Positions 1 to 11,894 are shown, numbered from the stretch's first letter. The stretch is DNA of 64,000 nucleotides from Taudactylus pleione (GCA_031769625.1 JAUIMM010000581.1:620001-684000); one strand, 5' to 3'. Numbers and translations: made by a program. The notes: generated by a model not told the origin, from the sequence alone.

Positions 1-691
1 ATCTATAATGAGTGCACAGTGTGGGCCCAGAGGGGCCCGCACTGCATACTCTGCACTAGGGGTGTGCACCGACCACTTTTCGTGTTTTGTGTTTTGGTTT
101 TGGATCTGGATCTTTCTTCGTGTTTTGGATCTGGATTGGTTTTGCCAAAACCACCCTTCCGTGTTTTGGGTTCTGGGTTTTGTGTTTTGGATCTGTATTT
201 TTTTTTTAAAAAGCATAAAAACAGCTAAAATCACAGAATTTGTGGGTTTTTATGCTCCTATTCAATTATTAACCTCAATAACCTTCATTTCCACTCATTT
301 CCAGTCTATTCTGAACACCTAACACCTCACAATATTGTTTTTATGGCCAAAAGGTTGCACTGAGGTAGCTGGATGACTATGCTAAGCGACACGAATGGGC
401 GGCACAAACACGTGGCCCATCTAGGAGTGACACTGCAGTGGCAGACAGGATGGCAGTTTGAAAAACTAGGCCCCAAACAGTACATACTGCAAAGAAAAAA
501 AAGAGGTGCAAGATGGAATTGTCCTTGGGCCCTCCCACCCACCCTTATGTTGTATAAATAGGACATGCACACTTTAACAAACCAATCATTTCAGCGCCAG
601 GGTATGCCACATGACTGTGGCTGAAATGATTGGTTCGTTTGGGCCCCCACAAAACAAGCTGGCAATTAATGTGTCCCTGCACAAACTGGCT

Positions 692-1717
692 CTACGGAGG
701 CAAGATGTCGTCCTCATCCTTCTCATCCACCGATTCCTTGGATAAAACAGGAAAAAGGGATTTAGGTGTCCCTGGACTGCTTACGGTCTTAGCCAAAGTT
801 TCTGAACTTGACGGTAACTTTTTATGAATGCGCTGCAGGTGCCGTATAAGGGAGGATGTTCCTAGGTGGTTAACGTCCCTACCCCTACTTATTTCACCTT
901 TACATATGGTACATATGGCAAGACAGTTGTTGTCCGGATTTGGTTAGAAATATTGCCAGACCAAAGAGGTGGAATGTTTGGTCTTCTGCCCAGGCATGAC
1001 CGTGATGGGCTTTTTCATCCCACGGACAACAACTGTCTCCCCCGGAGCCTGATTTAAACAAACCACATCACCATCAGAATCCTCCTCGCCAACTTCCTCC
1101 TCAGCGCCAGCTACACCAGTATCCTCATCCTGTTGTACTTCAAAAGTGACATCTTCAATTTGCATATCAGCAAGTGGACTGTGGGTGCTCCTTTCAGCAC
1201 TTGCAGGGGGCGTGCAAATGGTGGAAAGAGCCACCTCTTCCCGTCCAGTGCTGGGAAGGTCAGGCATCGCAACCGCCACCACACTTGGACTCTCCTTGGG
1301 GATTTGTGATATCTTCTTAGAACGCACAGTTCTTCGCTGTGCTTTTGCCAGCTTAACTCGTTTGATTTTTTTAGCGGGAGGAGGGCTTCCATTGTCATGT
1401 GAAGCTGAACCACTAGTCATGAACATAGGTAAAGACCTTAGCCGTTCCTTGCCACTCCGTGTCATAAATGGCATATTGGCAAGTTTACGTTTCTCTTCAG
1501 ATGATTTAAATGTTTTTTTTAAGGTCATTTTCCTGAACTTTGTCATTTGGGATTGTATGTGCCCTCTACTATGACATTGGGCATCGGCCTTGGCAGACGA
1601 CGTTGATGGCATGTTATCATCTATGTCATGACTAGTGGCAGCAGCTTCAGCACTAAGAGGAAGTGGTTCTTGATCTTTCCCTATTTTATTTTTATCGGAG
1701 AAAGTTTGGTCCTCCAT
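692..1717 (-). pseudogene. BED-finger N-terminal part of hAT transposase, one in-frame stop
   Basis: A minus-strand reading frame starts at ATG 1717 and runs about 257 codons to a TAA at 944-946. It continues in the same frame for 83 more codons to TAG at 692-694. The first part is acidic, serine-rich and contains basic patches (KKIKRVKLAKAQRR). Across the stop lies a BED-type finger: an aromatic W..YF motif, then C-x2-C (CTIC) and about 22 residues later H-x4-H (HLQRIH). BED fingers bind DNA and sit at the N-terminus of many hAT transposases and ZBED proteins. The order fits a transposase N-terminus whose RNase H-like catalytic part has been lost. With only one stop, a recently active parent copy probably exists elsewhere. 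Confidence 0.7.
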
Positions 1718-1769
1718 TTATGTTATATTGATTTGATATATACGTGCGGCTAAGGCGCACACAAACACA

Positions 1770-4165
1770 GAAAATATTTATTTATTTTTGATGGAGAGTA
1801 GTGCACTTTGTGGGTTACACCACCCTTTAAGAAATGAGCCAGCCGGCTCTTTACTTATGGGACACAGGCGCACGCTTGGCGCTGCTCCTTTGTTGATGCA
1901 CGTGCAGCCACAGTGCACACAATTCACAAACACAGAAAATATTTTTTTATTTTGTTTGGAGTGTACTTTGGGGGTTACAGCACCCTTTAACGGACAAGCC
2001 AGCCGGCCTTTACTTATGGGACACAGGCGCGCGCTTGGCGCTGCTCCTTTGTTGATGCACGTGCGGCTACAGTGCACACAATTCACAAACACAGAAGATA
2101 TATTTTTTTTTGTTTGGAGTGTACTTTGGGGGTTACAGCACCCTTTAACGGTCAAGCCAGCCGGCCCTTTATTTATGGGACACAGGCGCACGCTTGGCAC
2201 TACTTTGTTGATGCACGTTCGGCTACTGCGCACACAATTCACAAACACAAAAAAAAATATTTTTTTATTTTGTTTGGAGTGCCCTTTGGGGGTTACAGCA
2301 CCCTTTAATGGTCAAGCCAGCCGGCCTTTTACTTATGGGACACAGGCGCACGCTTGGCGCTGCTCCTTTGTTGATGCACGTGCAGCCATAGTGCACACAA
2401 TTCACAAACACAGAAAAAAATATTTTTTTATTTTGTTTGGAGTGCCCTTTGGGGGTTACAGCACCCTTTAATGGTCAAGCCAGCCGGCCTTTTACTTATG
2501 GGACACAGGCGCACGCTTGGCGCTGCTCCTTTGTTGATGCACGTGCAGCCATAGTGCACACAATTCACAAACACAGAATTTTTTTTTTAATTTTGTTTGG
2601 AGTGCCCTTTGGGGGTTACAGCACCCTTTAGCGGTCAATCCAGCCGGCCCTTTATTTATGGGACACAGGCGCACGCTTGGCACTACTTTGTTGATGCACG
2701 TGCGGCTACTGCGCACACAATTCAAAAACACACAAAAATATATTTTTTATTTATTTTGGAGTGCCCTTTGGGGGTTACAGCACCCTTTAATGGACAAGCC
2801 AGCCGGCCTTTTACTTATGGGACACAGGCGCATGCTTGGCGCTGCTCCTTTGTTGATGCACGTGCAGCCACAGTGCACACAATTCACAAACACAGACATT
2901 TTTTTTTAATTTTGTTTGGAGTGCCCTTTGGGGGTTACAGCACCCTTTAGCGGTCAATCCAGCTGGCCCTTTATTTATGGGACACAGGCGCACGCTTGCC
3001 ACTACTTTGTTGATGCACGTGCGGCTACTGCGCACACAATTCACAAACACAAAAAAAATATTTTTTTTAATTTTGTTTGGAGTGCCCTTTGGGGGTTACA
3101 GCACCCTTTAACGAACAAGCCAGCCGGCCTTTTACTTATGGGACACAGGCGCACGCTTGGCGCTGCTCCTTTGTTGATGCACGTGCAGCCACAGTGCACA
3201 CAATTCACAAACACAGAAAATATTTTTTTATTTTGTTTGGAGTGTACTTTGGGGGTTACAGCACCCTTTAACGGACAAGCCAGCCGGCCTTTACTTATGG
3301 GACACAGGCGCGCGCTTGGCGCTGCTCCTTTGTTGATGCACGTGCGGCTACAGTGCACACAATTCACAAACACAGAAGATATATTTTTTTTTGTTTGGAG
3401 TGTACTTTGGGGGTTACAGCACCCTTTAACGGTCAAGCCAGCCGGCCCTTTATTTATGGGACACAGGCGCACGCTTGGCACTACTTTGTTGATGCACGTT
3501 CGGCTACTGCGCACACAATTCACAAACACAAAAAAATATTTTTTTTTATTTTGTTTGGAGTGCCCTTTGGGGGTTACAGCACCCTTTAGCGGTAAATCCA
3601 GCCGGCCCTTTATTTATGGGACACAGGCGCACGCTTGGTACTACTTTGTTGATGCACGTGCGGCTACTGCGCACACAATTCAAAAACACAAAAAAATATA
3701 TTTTTTATTTTGTTTGGAGTGCCCTTTGGGGGTTACAGCACCCTTTAACGGACAAGCCAGCCGGCCTTTTACTTATGGGACACAGGCGCATGCTTGGCGC
3801 TGCTCCTTTGTTGATGCACGTGCAGCCACAGTGCACACAATTCACAAACACAGACATTTTTTTTTTTATTTTGTTTGGAGTGCCCTTTGGGGGTTACAGC
3901 ACCCTTTAGCGGTCAATCCAGGCGGCCCTTTATTTATGGGACACAGGCGCACGCTTGCCACTACTTTGTTGATGCACGTGCGGCTACTGCGCACACAATT
4001 CACAAACACAAAAAAAATATTTTTTTAAATTTTGTTTGGAGTGCCCTTTGGGGGTTACAGCACCCTTTAACGAACAAGCCAGCCGGCCTTTTACTTATGG
4101 GACACAGGCGCACGCTTGGCGCTGCTCCTTTGTTGATGCACACAATTCACAAACACAGAAAAAAC
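1770..4165. repeat. Minisatellite, about 15 units of roughly 160 bp, higher-order structure
   Basis: The landmark GGGTTACA.CACCCTTT recurs near 1811, 1971, 2131, 2290, 2452, 2612, 2771, 2932, 3092, 3252, 3411, 3571, 3730, 3890 and 4050. Two unit types alternate irregularly: one with CTTGGCGCTGCTCCTTTG and a shorter one with CTTGGCACTACTTTG. Blocks recur: 1855-2290 is almost copied at about 3135-3570, and the unit ending near 2893 recurs near 3852. The array lies inside the hAT element, between its coding part and its 5' end. Poly-T tracts of varying length separate the units. Confidence 0.9.
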
Positions 4166-4184
4166 ATTTTTTTTTTGCACTTGG

Positions 4185-4440
4185 GGTGAGCACCCCTGAC
4201 GGACAGAGCACCCCCTGGACAACACTACAGCACCCCTTTAGGACTGGGACACTGCACAGGACTTTGGAGTGGACACAGCCCCTATGGACAACTGACTGCA
4301 CAACACAGTCCAGCCAGCCCCTATGGACTTTGAAGTAGTGGACACAGCCCCTATGGACAACAGCAGCACAGCGCAGCACAGCACAACACTACACTGCACT
4401 GCACTACACTACACTACACAGCCCAGCCAGCCCTAACTTC
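4185..4440. repeat. Low-complexity sequence next to the minisatellite
   Basis: Short repeats of CAGCCCCTATGGAC and CACTACACTGCACTG type fill this stretch inside the hAT element. I see no coding potential. Confidence 0.6.
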
Positions 4441-4672
4441 CAACCTCCCTCTTCACTGTCCACAGCCGAGTGAGAAAATGGCGCCGACGCGAGTACCTTC
4501 TATAGGATCCAAAACCCGCGAGACCCGGAAGGCGGGATGATGACATTTTGCCTCGATTTCAGATCTGAGTCAGGCGGGAAAAGTCGAGCCTGACTCGGAT
4601 CGGCCTCGGATCGGGGGGGCTCGGGGGGGTTCGGATTTCAGAAATCCGAACCCGCTCACCCCTACTCTGCAC

Positions 4673-5500
4673 CCATGTTTAATACTTACCTCTGCAACAT
4701 CAATGCTGCAATAGCAGCGCAAATCACCGGGAAAGGACATTTCTGCATGTGCAGTAGATGGTGTCCCCAGTACCAAGGTGCGGGCGCCATGTTAACAGAG
4801 ACCTGCACATGCACAGTAGAGATACCATGGCGGGGGCCCCATTTTACTAGAGGCGTGCGAATGCGCAGTATACTCTAGCACAATGCCACAGAGAGGAGGG
4901 GATCCGCATGGAGTAGTCTGCTCATGGGCCCCCTCCTCTCATAAATTGTACCTAGGACAAAAAGACGACGATGATTTATAACCAATACCGAAACACGGGG
5001 GTCTCCGGACATCTCTCATATGCATTAAGGATATTATTGTTATTGTCATTTGTATAATTTTTACACGCTACCTTGTACTTTGTACAATCTAATTTTTACA
5101 CGTTCCCTTGGAGCTATTGCAATCTAGTTAATTGCATATGGTGATCTAGAATGCTGTCTATCAATCAGCTAAATACTAAGGAGTTTTATTTGCATTGATT
5201 CTTTAATGAAAATGGCATGTGATGCCAGAGAAATACAGTATGTAAGAACTGACCACCTGCTACAGTAGTTATACTACAGCCTTTTCTGAACAAAGAACAA
5301 TCCTTTGTACAATACAAGTTGACTACTGAAGTATTGGCCAAATTTATTGGAGACTGCACAAGTGAACTGCAAAACACCAGTAGAGGCATCTATTAGCCAT
5401 TCCAATGCAGGGATGGTAATTATTACCACAATTACCTAAAAGTCTGGGTTTTCCTTTTCCTGTAACTATCTTTGTCCTGTTGACTGACAGGTTGGCAGCA
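4673..5500. other. No recognised feature
   Basis: Short GCATGCGCA-type motifs occur near 4745-4870. A short phrase (TAGAATGCTGTCTATCAATCAGC) at about 5148 recurs near 6527. I recognise no gene here. Confidence 0.4.
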
Positions 5501-6439
5501 TACATATCCCACCTGTGCACATTTTCTTTTCATTACTCTGGAACCCTCTCTCTGCTGCTCCTCTGCACTATCTGCTTCTTCCACCCTGTCCACCTTCAAG
5601 ATGCAGTCATCTAACCTCACCCTGGTTCCTCCTCCATCTTCCTGGAGAGCTCCCTTCCTGGCTTCCCCACTTTCTGACCTCTCCAACTTTATCTTGGGCA
5701 AATTTAATATACCCATTGATGGATATCCTGTGTATTCTGCCACTACTAAATGTCTTTCCCTCTGTTTACCTTACTCAGTGGACCTCTTCCCCTTTTCACT
5801 CCAGTGGTTATATTCTAGACCTTGTCTTTTCCCATCGTTGTGATATTTCTGATTTCACGATCATTCACTTCCCCCTCTCTGACCACCACCTCATCTCCAT
5901 CCCCCTTTCTCTCCATCACTATGACAAATATTCTAAGTCTACCTTTACTCTGTACAACCATGGTGCCTCTCCAACCCTACCACTCCAGACTTACTTGCTA
6001 CAGTACCTTCAAAAATATTCCCACACCGTGAACGGCATTGGAGAAAATCATGCTCACTCTCCGACCTAATTCTTGGTCTATCTAATTCGTTTTACTTCAA
6101 AATCCTCATCTCCTTTCAATCCTCCAACCCCAGATGCCTCTTTGCCACCTTTAATTCTCTCCTTTGTCCCCCCCACTCTTCTCTCATAGTATTTGATCTT
6201 GCTACTTTCTTTTTATCCAAAATTGTTGTTATCCGACATTTCCTCCTTTAAGCCTTCTCTGCTGCCCACCCCTTCTGGTAATGCTGGACAACCTACATTT
6301 TCCTCCTTCTTGCTTGCCATTGACAATAAAGTCTGTTCACTCCTCTTATTGTCTTCCCTCTACCTGCTCACTAAACCCAATCCCCTTTCACCTTCTCCAC
6401 TCTCTCTCTGTTATGATTACAAAACTTGTAGAGGAGCTT

Positions 6440-7149
6440 GACGTCCACCATCCTTCTATCTTTCTTTTCTCTCACTCCCTGCTTGATTGAATTTGGCTTT
6501 TGCTCCCTTCATTCCATGGTGAGCTAGAATGCTGTCTATCAATCAGCCAAACATCCAGTGACCTTCTATCAATCAGCTAAAATACTGGGCTAGAGTTCCA
6601 GTCTAGCCCAGGATCACTGAGTTACTCAGTATTGCCCAGGGGTCTCTGATCCTGTGTCCGCTGACTACCCTGACAGATCCAGACAGGGCAGATACTGACA
6701 CTCTCTCTCTCTCTCTCTCTTTGGGGCAGATGTATTAAGCTCTGGAAAGTAATAAATTGGACACTGATAAACTACCAACTAATCAGTTCCTGTCATTTTT
6801 CAAGCACAGCCTGTAACATGACAGTTAGGAACTGAGTAGCTGGTAGTTTATCACTCTCCAATTGATCACTTTCCAGTGTTTAGTAAATCTCTCTTTCTCT
6901 CTATGTGTGTCCTTATCTTGCCACTGATTTAACCTCTCTTTTCACTAGTACTGTCCTTTCCTCCTTCAAATATACCATCATCTCTCGAATTTTTTAAAAA
7001 ATCTTTGGGCCTAACTATCCCCCAAAATCTCTCTCCTGCCATTTCCTTCCAAATGTCCTAGAGCAGCTTGTCTTCCACCATCCTTCTACCTTTTTTTCCT
7101 CTCACTCTCTGCTTGATTGAATTTGGCTTTTGCTCCCTTCATTCCATGG
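6440..7149 (+). repeat. Direct duplication of about 85 bp inside the L2-like copy, flanking 530 bp
   Basis: The sequence ending GAATTTGGCTTTTGCTCC..ATTCCATGG occurs at about 6440-6517 and again at 7061-7149. The material between includes a copy of an anuran-type MITE (6721-6897) and a CT tract. This may be a local duplication or imperfect assembly of two LINE fragments. Confidence 0.6.
6721..6897. mobile_element. MITE with terminal inverted repeats, family 1 copy a
   Basis: The stretch begins GGGGCAGATGTATTAAGC and ends with an imperfect complement near TTTAGTAAATC. Internal inverted arms are CTACCAACTAATCAGTTCC and GGAACTGAGTAGCTGGTAG. A related copy lies at 14985-15170. There is no coding capacity. 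Confidence 0.7.
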
Positions 7150-8170
7150 GAACTGCCCTTGCCAAGGTCACCAATGACCTACTCACTGCTAAGTCTAAGG
7201 CTCACTATTCAATTCTCAATGGGGTACAATAGCACCTACATGATAATGATAGGAAAATCTATTTGTCCTCCCAGACCTCTGCCCCTCCACCATCATTCTC
7301 ATATCTGTCTATTTCCTATCTCATTCTGCATGTCCCGGTGCTTTCTTAAGCTCAATATGTCCAAGAATGATCTTACTGTTGATCGATCTCACTCTTTCTA
7401 TCACTAATATTGTAGCCTGTCCCCAAATACGCTGTCTGGGTGTCATCCTTAACTACTCTCTCTCCTTCACCATTCATATTCTTGCTATCTCTAAATCCTG
7501 CAGCTTTCACCTCTGTAATATCTCCAGGAGGTTACCAATTCTCTTATTCACGCCCTCTTCATCTCCAACCTGGACAACTGTAACCTCCTACTCTCTGGAC
7601 TACATATCTCCTGCCTCTCCCCTCTTAAATCTGTCCTCAGTGCTGCTGCTCGCCTCATTTGCCTATCCTGACATTCTCGTCCTTTACTGAAACTCCTTCA
7701 CTGACTCCCCTACCACTAGAGAATCCAGTATAAGCTTCTAATCCTCCCCTTGAAAGCACTCAATCACTCCTCCCCTCCTACATCTCCGACCTTATCTCAA
7801 TCCACAATTCCTCTTGCCCTCTCCGTCCTTCCTCTAGTTGTCACCTTCTATTCTCACTGATCTCCATCTACCACTCTCGCATCCTAGACTTCTCCCATGC
7901 TGCTGCTTTCCTCTGGAACTCGCTTCCCGTAATATCAGATTGTCTACCAGCCTGCAGGGATTCAAATGTGTCCTGAAAACATACCTGTTCATTAAAGCCT
8001 ACTAGTCCTTATCACACTCATATGCCATCCTCCCTTATCCTATCTTCCCAGTTTACCTCCAAGTTAACCTCCAATCCTTTAGACTGTAAGCTCTCAAGAG
8101 CAGGGCTCTCCACCTTCTCGGTTCTCAGCCTGCATTTTCCCAATCTCCCGTCTGTCCCCACTTTGAGATA

Positions 8171-9819
8171 CAGTCAGGTGCATAAATATTGGGACATTGA
8201 CAGAATTTTCATATTTTGGCCTCTATTCACCACCACAATGGCTTTGAAATGAAACAAACAAGATGTGCTTTAACTGCAGACTTTCAGATTTAATTTGAAG
8301 GTAATTACATCCAAATCAGGTGAACGGTGTAGGAATTACAACGGTTTCTATATGTGCCTCCCACTTTTTAAGGGGCCAAAAGTAATGGGACTATCAACTC
8401 AAAAGCTATTTCATGCACAGGTGTGGGCTATTCCCTCGTTATTTCATTATCAATCAAGCAGGTAAAAGGTCTGGAGTTGATTCTAGGTGTGACATTTGCA
8501 TTTGGAATCAGTTGCTGTCAACTCTCAATATGAGATCCAAAGAGCTGTCACTATCAGTGAAGCAAGCCATCATTAGGCTGAAAAATCAAAACAAACCCAT
8601 CAGAGAGATAGCAAAAACATTAGGTGTGGCCAATTCAACTGTTTGCAACATTCTTAAAAAGAAAGAACGCATCGGAGAGCTCAGCAACACCAAAAGACCT
8701 GGAAGACCATGGAAAACAACTGTGGTGGATGACAGAAGAATTATTTCCCTGGTGAAGAAAAACCCCTTCACAACAGTTGGCCAAATCAAGAACACTCTCC
8801 AGGAGGTAGGTGTATATGTGTCAAAGTCAACAATCAAGAGAAGACTTCACAAGAGTGAATATAGAGGGTTCACCACAAGATGTAAACCATTGGTGAGCCT
8901 CAAAAACAGGAAGACCAGATTAGAGTTTGCCAAACAACATCTAAAAGCCATTACAGTTCTGGAACAACATCCTATGGACAGATGAAACAAAGATCAACTT
9001 GTACCAGAGTGATGGGAAGAGAAGAGTATGGAGAAGGAAAGGAACTGCTCATGATCCAAAACATATCACCTCATCAGTGAAGCATGGTGGTGGTAGTGTC
9101 GTGGCGTAGGCATGTATGGCTGCCAATGGAACTGGTTCCCTTGTATTTATTGATGATGTGACTGCTGACAAAAGCAGCAGAATTAATTCTGAAGTGTTCC
9201 GGGCAATATTATATGCTCATATTCAGTCATATGTTTCAGAACTCATTGGACGGCGCTTCACAGTGCAGATGCACAATGACCCGAAGCATACTGCAAAAGC
9301 AAACAAATAGTTTTTTAAGGCTAAAAAGTGGAATGTTATGCAATGGCCAAGTCAATCCCCTGACCTGAATCCGATTGAGCATGCATTTCACTTGATGAAG
9401 ACAAAACTGAAGGGAAAATGCCCCAAGAACAAACAGGAACTGAAGACATTTGCAGTAGAGGCCTGGCAGAGCATCACCAGGGATGAAACCCAGCGTCTGG
9501 TGATGTCTATGCGTTCTAGACTTCAGGCTGTAATTGCCTGCAAAGGATTTGCAACAAAGTATTAAAAAGTGAAAGTTTGATTTAGGATTGTTTAGTTTGT
9601 CCCACTACTTTTGGCCCCTTAAAAAGTGGAAGGCACATATAGAAACCGTTGTAATTCCTACACCGTTCACCTGATTTGGATGTAATTACCCTCAAATTAA
9701 ATCTGAAAGTCTGTAGTTAAAGCACATCTTGTTTGTTTCATTTCAAAGCCATTGTGGTGGTGAATAGAGGCCAAAATATGAAAATTCTGTCAATGTCCCA
9801 ATATTTATGCACCTGACTG
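8171..9819 (+). mobile_element. Tc1-like transposon with about 220-bp inverted repeats
   Basis: The element is flanked by TA at 8169-8170 and 9820-9821. It begins CAGTCAGGTGCATAAATATT and ends with the complement. The arms (8171-8391 and about 9599-9819) are long and nearly identical, including a shared inner end near GGGGCCAAAAGTAATGGGAC. Inside is one Tc1/mariner transposase pseudogene. It sits in the 3' part of the L2-like LINE, so it is the later insertion. Confidence 0.95.
8530..9565 (+). pseudogene. Tc1-like transposase, one frameshift and two stops
   Basis: The frame starts at ATG 8530 with MRSKELSLSVKQAIIRL, a helix-turn-helix start typical of Tc1 transposases. A paired-type second half follows, with a GRP hook (KRPGRPWK). 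It shifts frame near 8950, just before the first catalytic block, which reads WTDETKINLY in the next frame at about 8975. VKHGGGSVV follows near 9080, and a TAG at about 9107 replaces the usual tryptophan. The second catalytic block is NDPKHTAK at about 9280. A second TAG lies at 9307-9309. [15 protein letters not shown] at about 9355 holds the third catalytic position, and the stop is after 9562. The total is about 345 codons, the usual family length. The enzyme cannot be made from this copy. Confidence 0.92.
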
Positions 9820-9821
9820 TA

Positions 9822-10155
9822 TAAGCAGTGACTTTAATACCATCTGTCTGCCCTTCCCTGGCATGGGATCACCGATTGCTTCTCTTAAGAAAAATATCTA
9901 ATGTTGTATAATTTATTTTAATTTATCCCTTCCTTATTCTTGTACGATGTTCTGCACACTTTGTGGTACAATGAGAACTTATGATTGTGGTCATACTCAT
10001 TTGGAGGGGATGCAAGTCTCGATACTAATGATAGAGGCTGCAAATAGAGAAAACAGTGGGCGCACCGGCCTTCCTCATGCAGACACACATACAGTATAAT
10101 CGGCACAGACGGATGGATACTTGCATTAGTATAATAAATTAAGCAGGCTGCCATG
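9822..10155. other. Probable 3' remainder of the L2-like copy, then unassigned
   Basis: The sequence resumes where the LINE 3' region was split by the Tc1-like insertion. No gene is visible. Confidence 0.35.
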
Positions 10156-10164
10156 GGCGTATGT

Positions 10165-10640
10165 TAAAGCATTCATAGATGGGGATGTAGTTAAAAAGCC
10201 GGTGGACGAGATCCCGACTGACGATAGACCGACGCCGGAATCCTGACCGCTGGCAAAATGCAGAAACTGCTATTGCGAATGAGATCAGGATAGTGGCATT
10301 GGCATCCTGATTGCTGGAATCCCGAACGCCCGGACGCTGGGTAAGTATCGCTGTCCCCGGGGATAGGGGGGTTAGGTTTAGGTACCCTGGGGGAAGATTA
10401 GGCTTAGGAATCCCTCGGGAGGGTTAGGCTACGGGGAGGGGGGTTAGGGATATGGCCCCCCAAGTCGAGATTAGGGTTAGGCACCCCCCCCCCTCCGTGA
10501 TGGTTAGGTTTAGGTTGCGGGAAGAGGGGGATAGGGTTAGGCAACACTGGGGGATGGTTAGGGTTAGTGGGGGAGAGGGGGAGGGTTAGGGCTTTACCGC
10601 CCCTGACGGGATCTTCAGTCATCTGTATGCCGCCAGTATT
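10165..10640. mobile_element. GC-skewed MITE with GGTTAGG tracts, copy a
   Basis: The stretch starts near GGGATGTAGTTAAAAAGCCGG and holds many GGTTAGG/GGGTTAGGG runs between 10365 and 10595. Related sequences lie at 13209-13748 in the opposite orientation and at about 43165-43500. The right terminus is not clear. There is no coding capacity. Confidence 0.5.
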
Positions 10641-11640
10641 TCATTCCAAACACCATAGATGCGCCTGACTCAGAATCAGCCACATTATATTCATGTGCTC
10701 TTTTTGGGGGGTTGTTCATGCAGAGATATATGCAATGATTGATAATGTACATGTGCTTACTGCCCAATGAATGAATAAATATCCATGCCATTACTGAAAA
10801 TTATAGATGTGTTTGCACTGTGTTTGGAGTCTCCAAATAGCAGATACCACCACTCACTAGGAGAACATGGATGTTGGCATGCCTGCCATTGCCAAGGGAC
10901 ATGGAGATGGGCTGGATCAGCAAGAGTGCTGGTGATGCCCTCTCACTGACCCTTTATGAGATGGCTCTTGTTACTGGGATGGAGAAGTTGGGCAAAAAGG
11001 CCATGGTAACATACTGAGCTACGTTCAACATACTTGCTCAGGTGAGTTTAACTGTTTGGTGGATTTCATGCTTTTGAACCAGACATCTGTGAAATGCCTA
11101 TGGAGACAAACATCTAAAAACTATGAAGCAGATGTGAAAACAGGTTAGCACACATTGGAAAACTATTTTTTCATGGCCTAGGCACCCACTTTCATCACAA
11201 TGCAATATAGCATGCTGTCATGTACGCTGGAATAGTGGTTCAGTACTGGTAGTATAAGTTGTGAAAAGGGTTCGGGAAGAGTCAATGGAAGGCTGAACCG
11301 GAAAGCAGCTAAAGAGTTGAGGATGTCCAATACAAACAACAGCTCGGAAGAGTTATTCATTAAGCATAACTGCAGTGTAACAACATGCATATAATCAGTA
11401 TGCTTGTACTCTCCTACGCCAAACAGCATAAATAGTTTCACATTCACAACATACTTCCAGTCCTGCCATTTCCTCTCCATGCTGTTATATGCAAATTACC
11501 AATATTCAGCTAACAGTGGGTTATTACTTTGAGTCCTACTCTGTAATCACCCCTTCAGAAATGCCTACCTTTAGCCCCTGCTAGATAAGATGATTGGAAA
11601 AAGTATACTGTATATGAGTATTCACTCTCAGTAATCTCAC
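10641..11640. other. Intronic sequence below the crip2 linker exon, nothing recognised
   Basis: On the minus strand this is the start of the intron after the linker exon. I looked for the next LIM exon and did not find one. Confidence 0.4.
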
Positions 11641-11772
11641 CTTTGCTAAGACTCTTTGTGGGTCCACTAAATTTCTTCTCTTCCATCTTTGGGGCATCCT
11701 CAGTGGGAGACACAGGTTTATCTTCACTTGGTTTCCTGTAGATATATGATCCCGCTCCCCCAATATTAACTC
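11641..11772 (-). CDS. crip2: CRIP2-like LIM protein, linker exon between LIM1 and LIM2
   Basis: This 132-bp exon reads on the minus strand from 11772 to 11641. It has a pyrimidine-rich acceptor (TTGTTTTTTCCAG) and a GTGAGA donor. It starts with two bases completing a glycine codon, then VNIGGAGSYIYRKP, the signature that follows LIM1 in cysteine-rich protein 2. It ends KKFSGPTKSLSK plus one base, resembling the SGPPKGPSK region of mammalian CRIP2. Its phase matches the exon at 24048-24105, which ends GPK plus the first base of the same glycine codon. CRIP2 is a small cytoplasmic and nuclear two-LIM protein expressed in vascular and cardiac tissue. The paralogue CRIP3 is the main alternative; the linker fits CRIP2 better. 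The frame is intact. Confidence 0.85.
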
Positions 11773-11894
11773 CTGGAAAAAACAAAGTGTTCATTTTGAA
11801 ACAAAAAGTAATGTCATTAAATCTTGAATATAAAAATAATATTCAGAGAATATTGGGTAATTTTAAAAAATCCATATGTAGCTTTCTGGTTACT

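Larger units (their letters stand above)
57..4664 (-). mobile_element. hAT-like DNA transposon, 4.6 kb, defective
   Basis: The element is bounded by a perfect 8-bp target duplication, CTCTGCAC, at 49-56 and 4665-4672. Its short inverted ends begin TAGGGGTG on both sides. An 8-bp duplication and a BED-type zinc finger ORF inside are hAT hallmarks. Coding sequence reads on the minus strand (692-1717). Between that ORF and the 5' end on the minus strand lie a large minisatellite (1770-4165) and low-complexity sequence. No catalytic hAT domain (DDE or dimerisation region) is visible, so the copy cannot make its own transposase. The terminal few hundred bases match a shorter copy at 57355-58192. 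Confidence 0.8.
5510..8168 (+). pseudogene. Decayed L2-like LINE: endonuclease and reverse transcriptase remnants
   Basis: Interrupted plus-strand frames carry landmarks of a non-LTR retrotransposon of the L2/CR1 group. At about 5805-5900 a frame reads LDLVFSHRCDISDF and then FPLSDHHLIS, the SDH block of an APE endonuclease. At about 7150-7200 TALAKVTNDLL matches the RT segment that follows the fingers. At about 7350 LKLNMSKND matches the N.LKLN..KTE motif. At 7430-7500 LGVILNYSLSF and a following SKSCSFHLCNISR match the RT thumb. At about 7560-7660 the pieces SNLDNCN and LSAAARLI follow. Many stops and frameshifts separate these. A TAGACTGTAAGCTC phrase near 8080 is typical of L2-type 3' ends. 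A Tc1-like element interrupts the 3' end. Confidence 0.7.

Noticed and set aside
2916..4028. A 370-codon plus-strand repeat protein with GVTAPF.GQ..RPF.YGTQAHA units
   Set aside because: It is the minisatellite read in one frame. The opposite strand is open as well, unit lengths are not all multiples of three, and poly-T spacers shift frames.
10365..10600. Interstitial telomere sequence
   Set aside because: The tract is imperfect, lies inside a dispersed element and recurs in other copies in both orientations.
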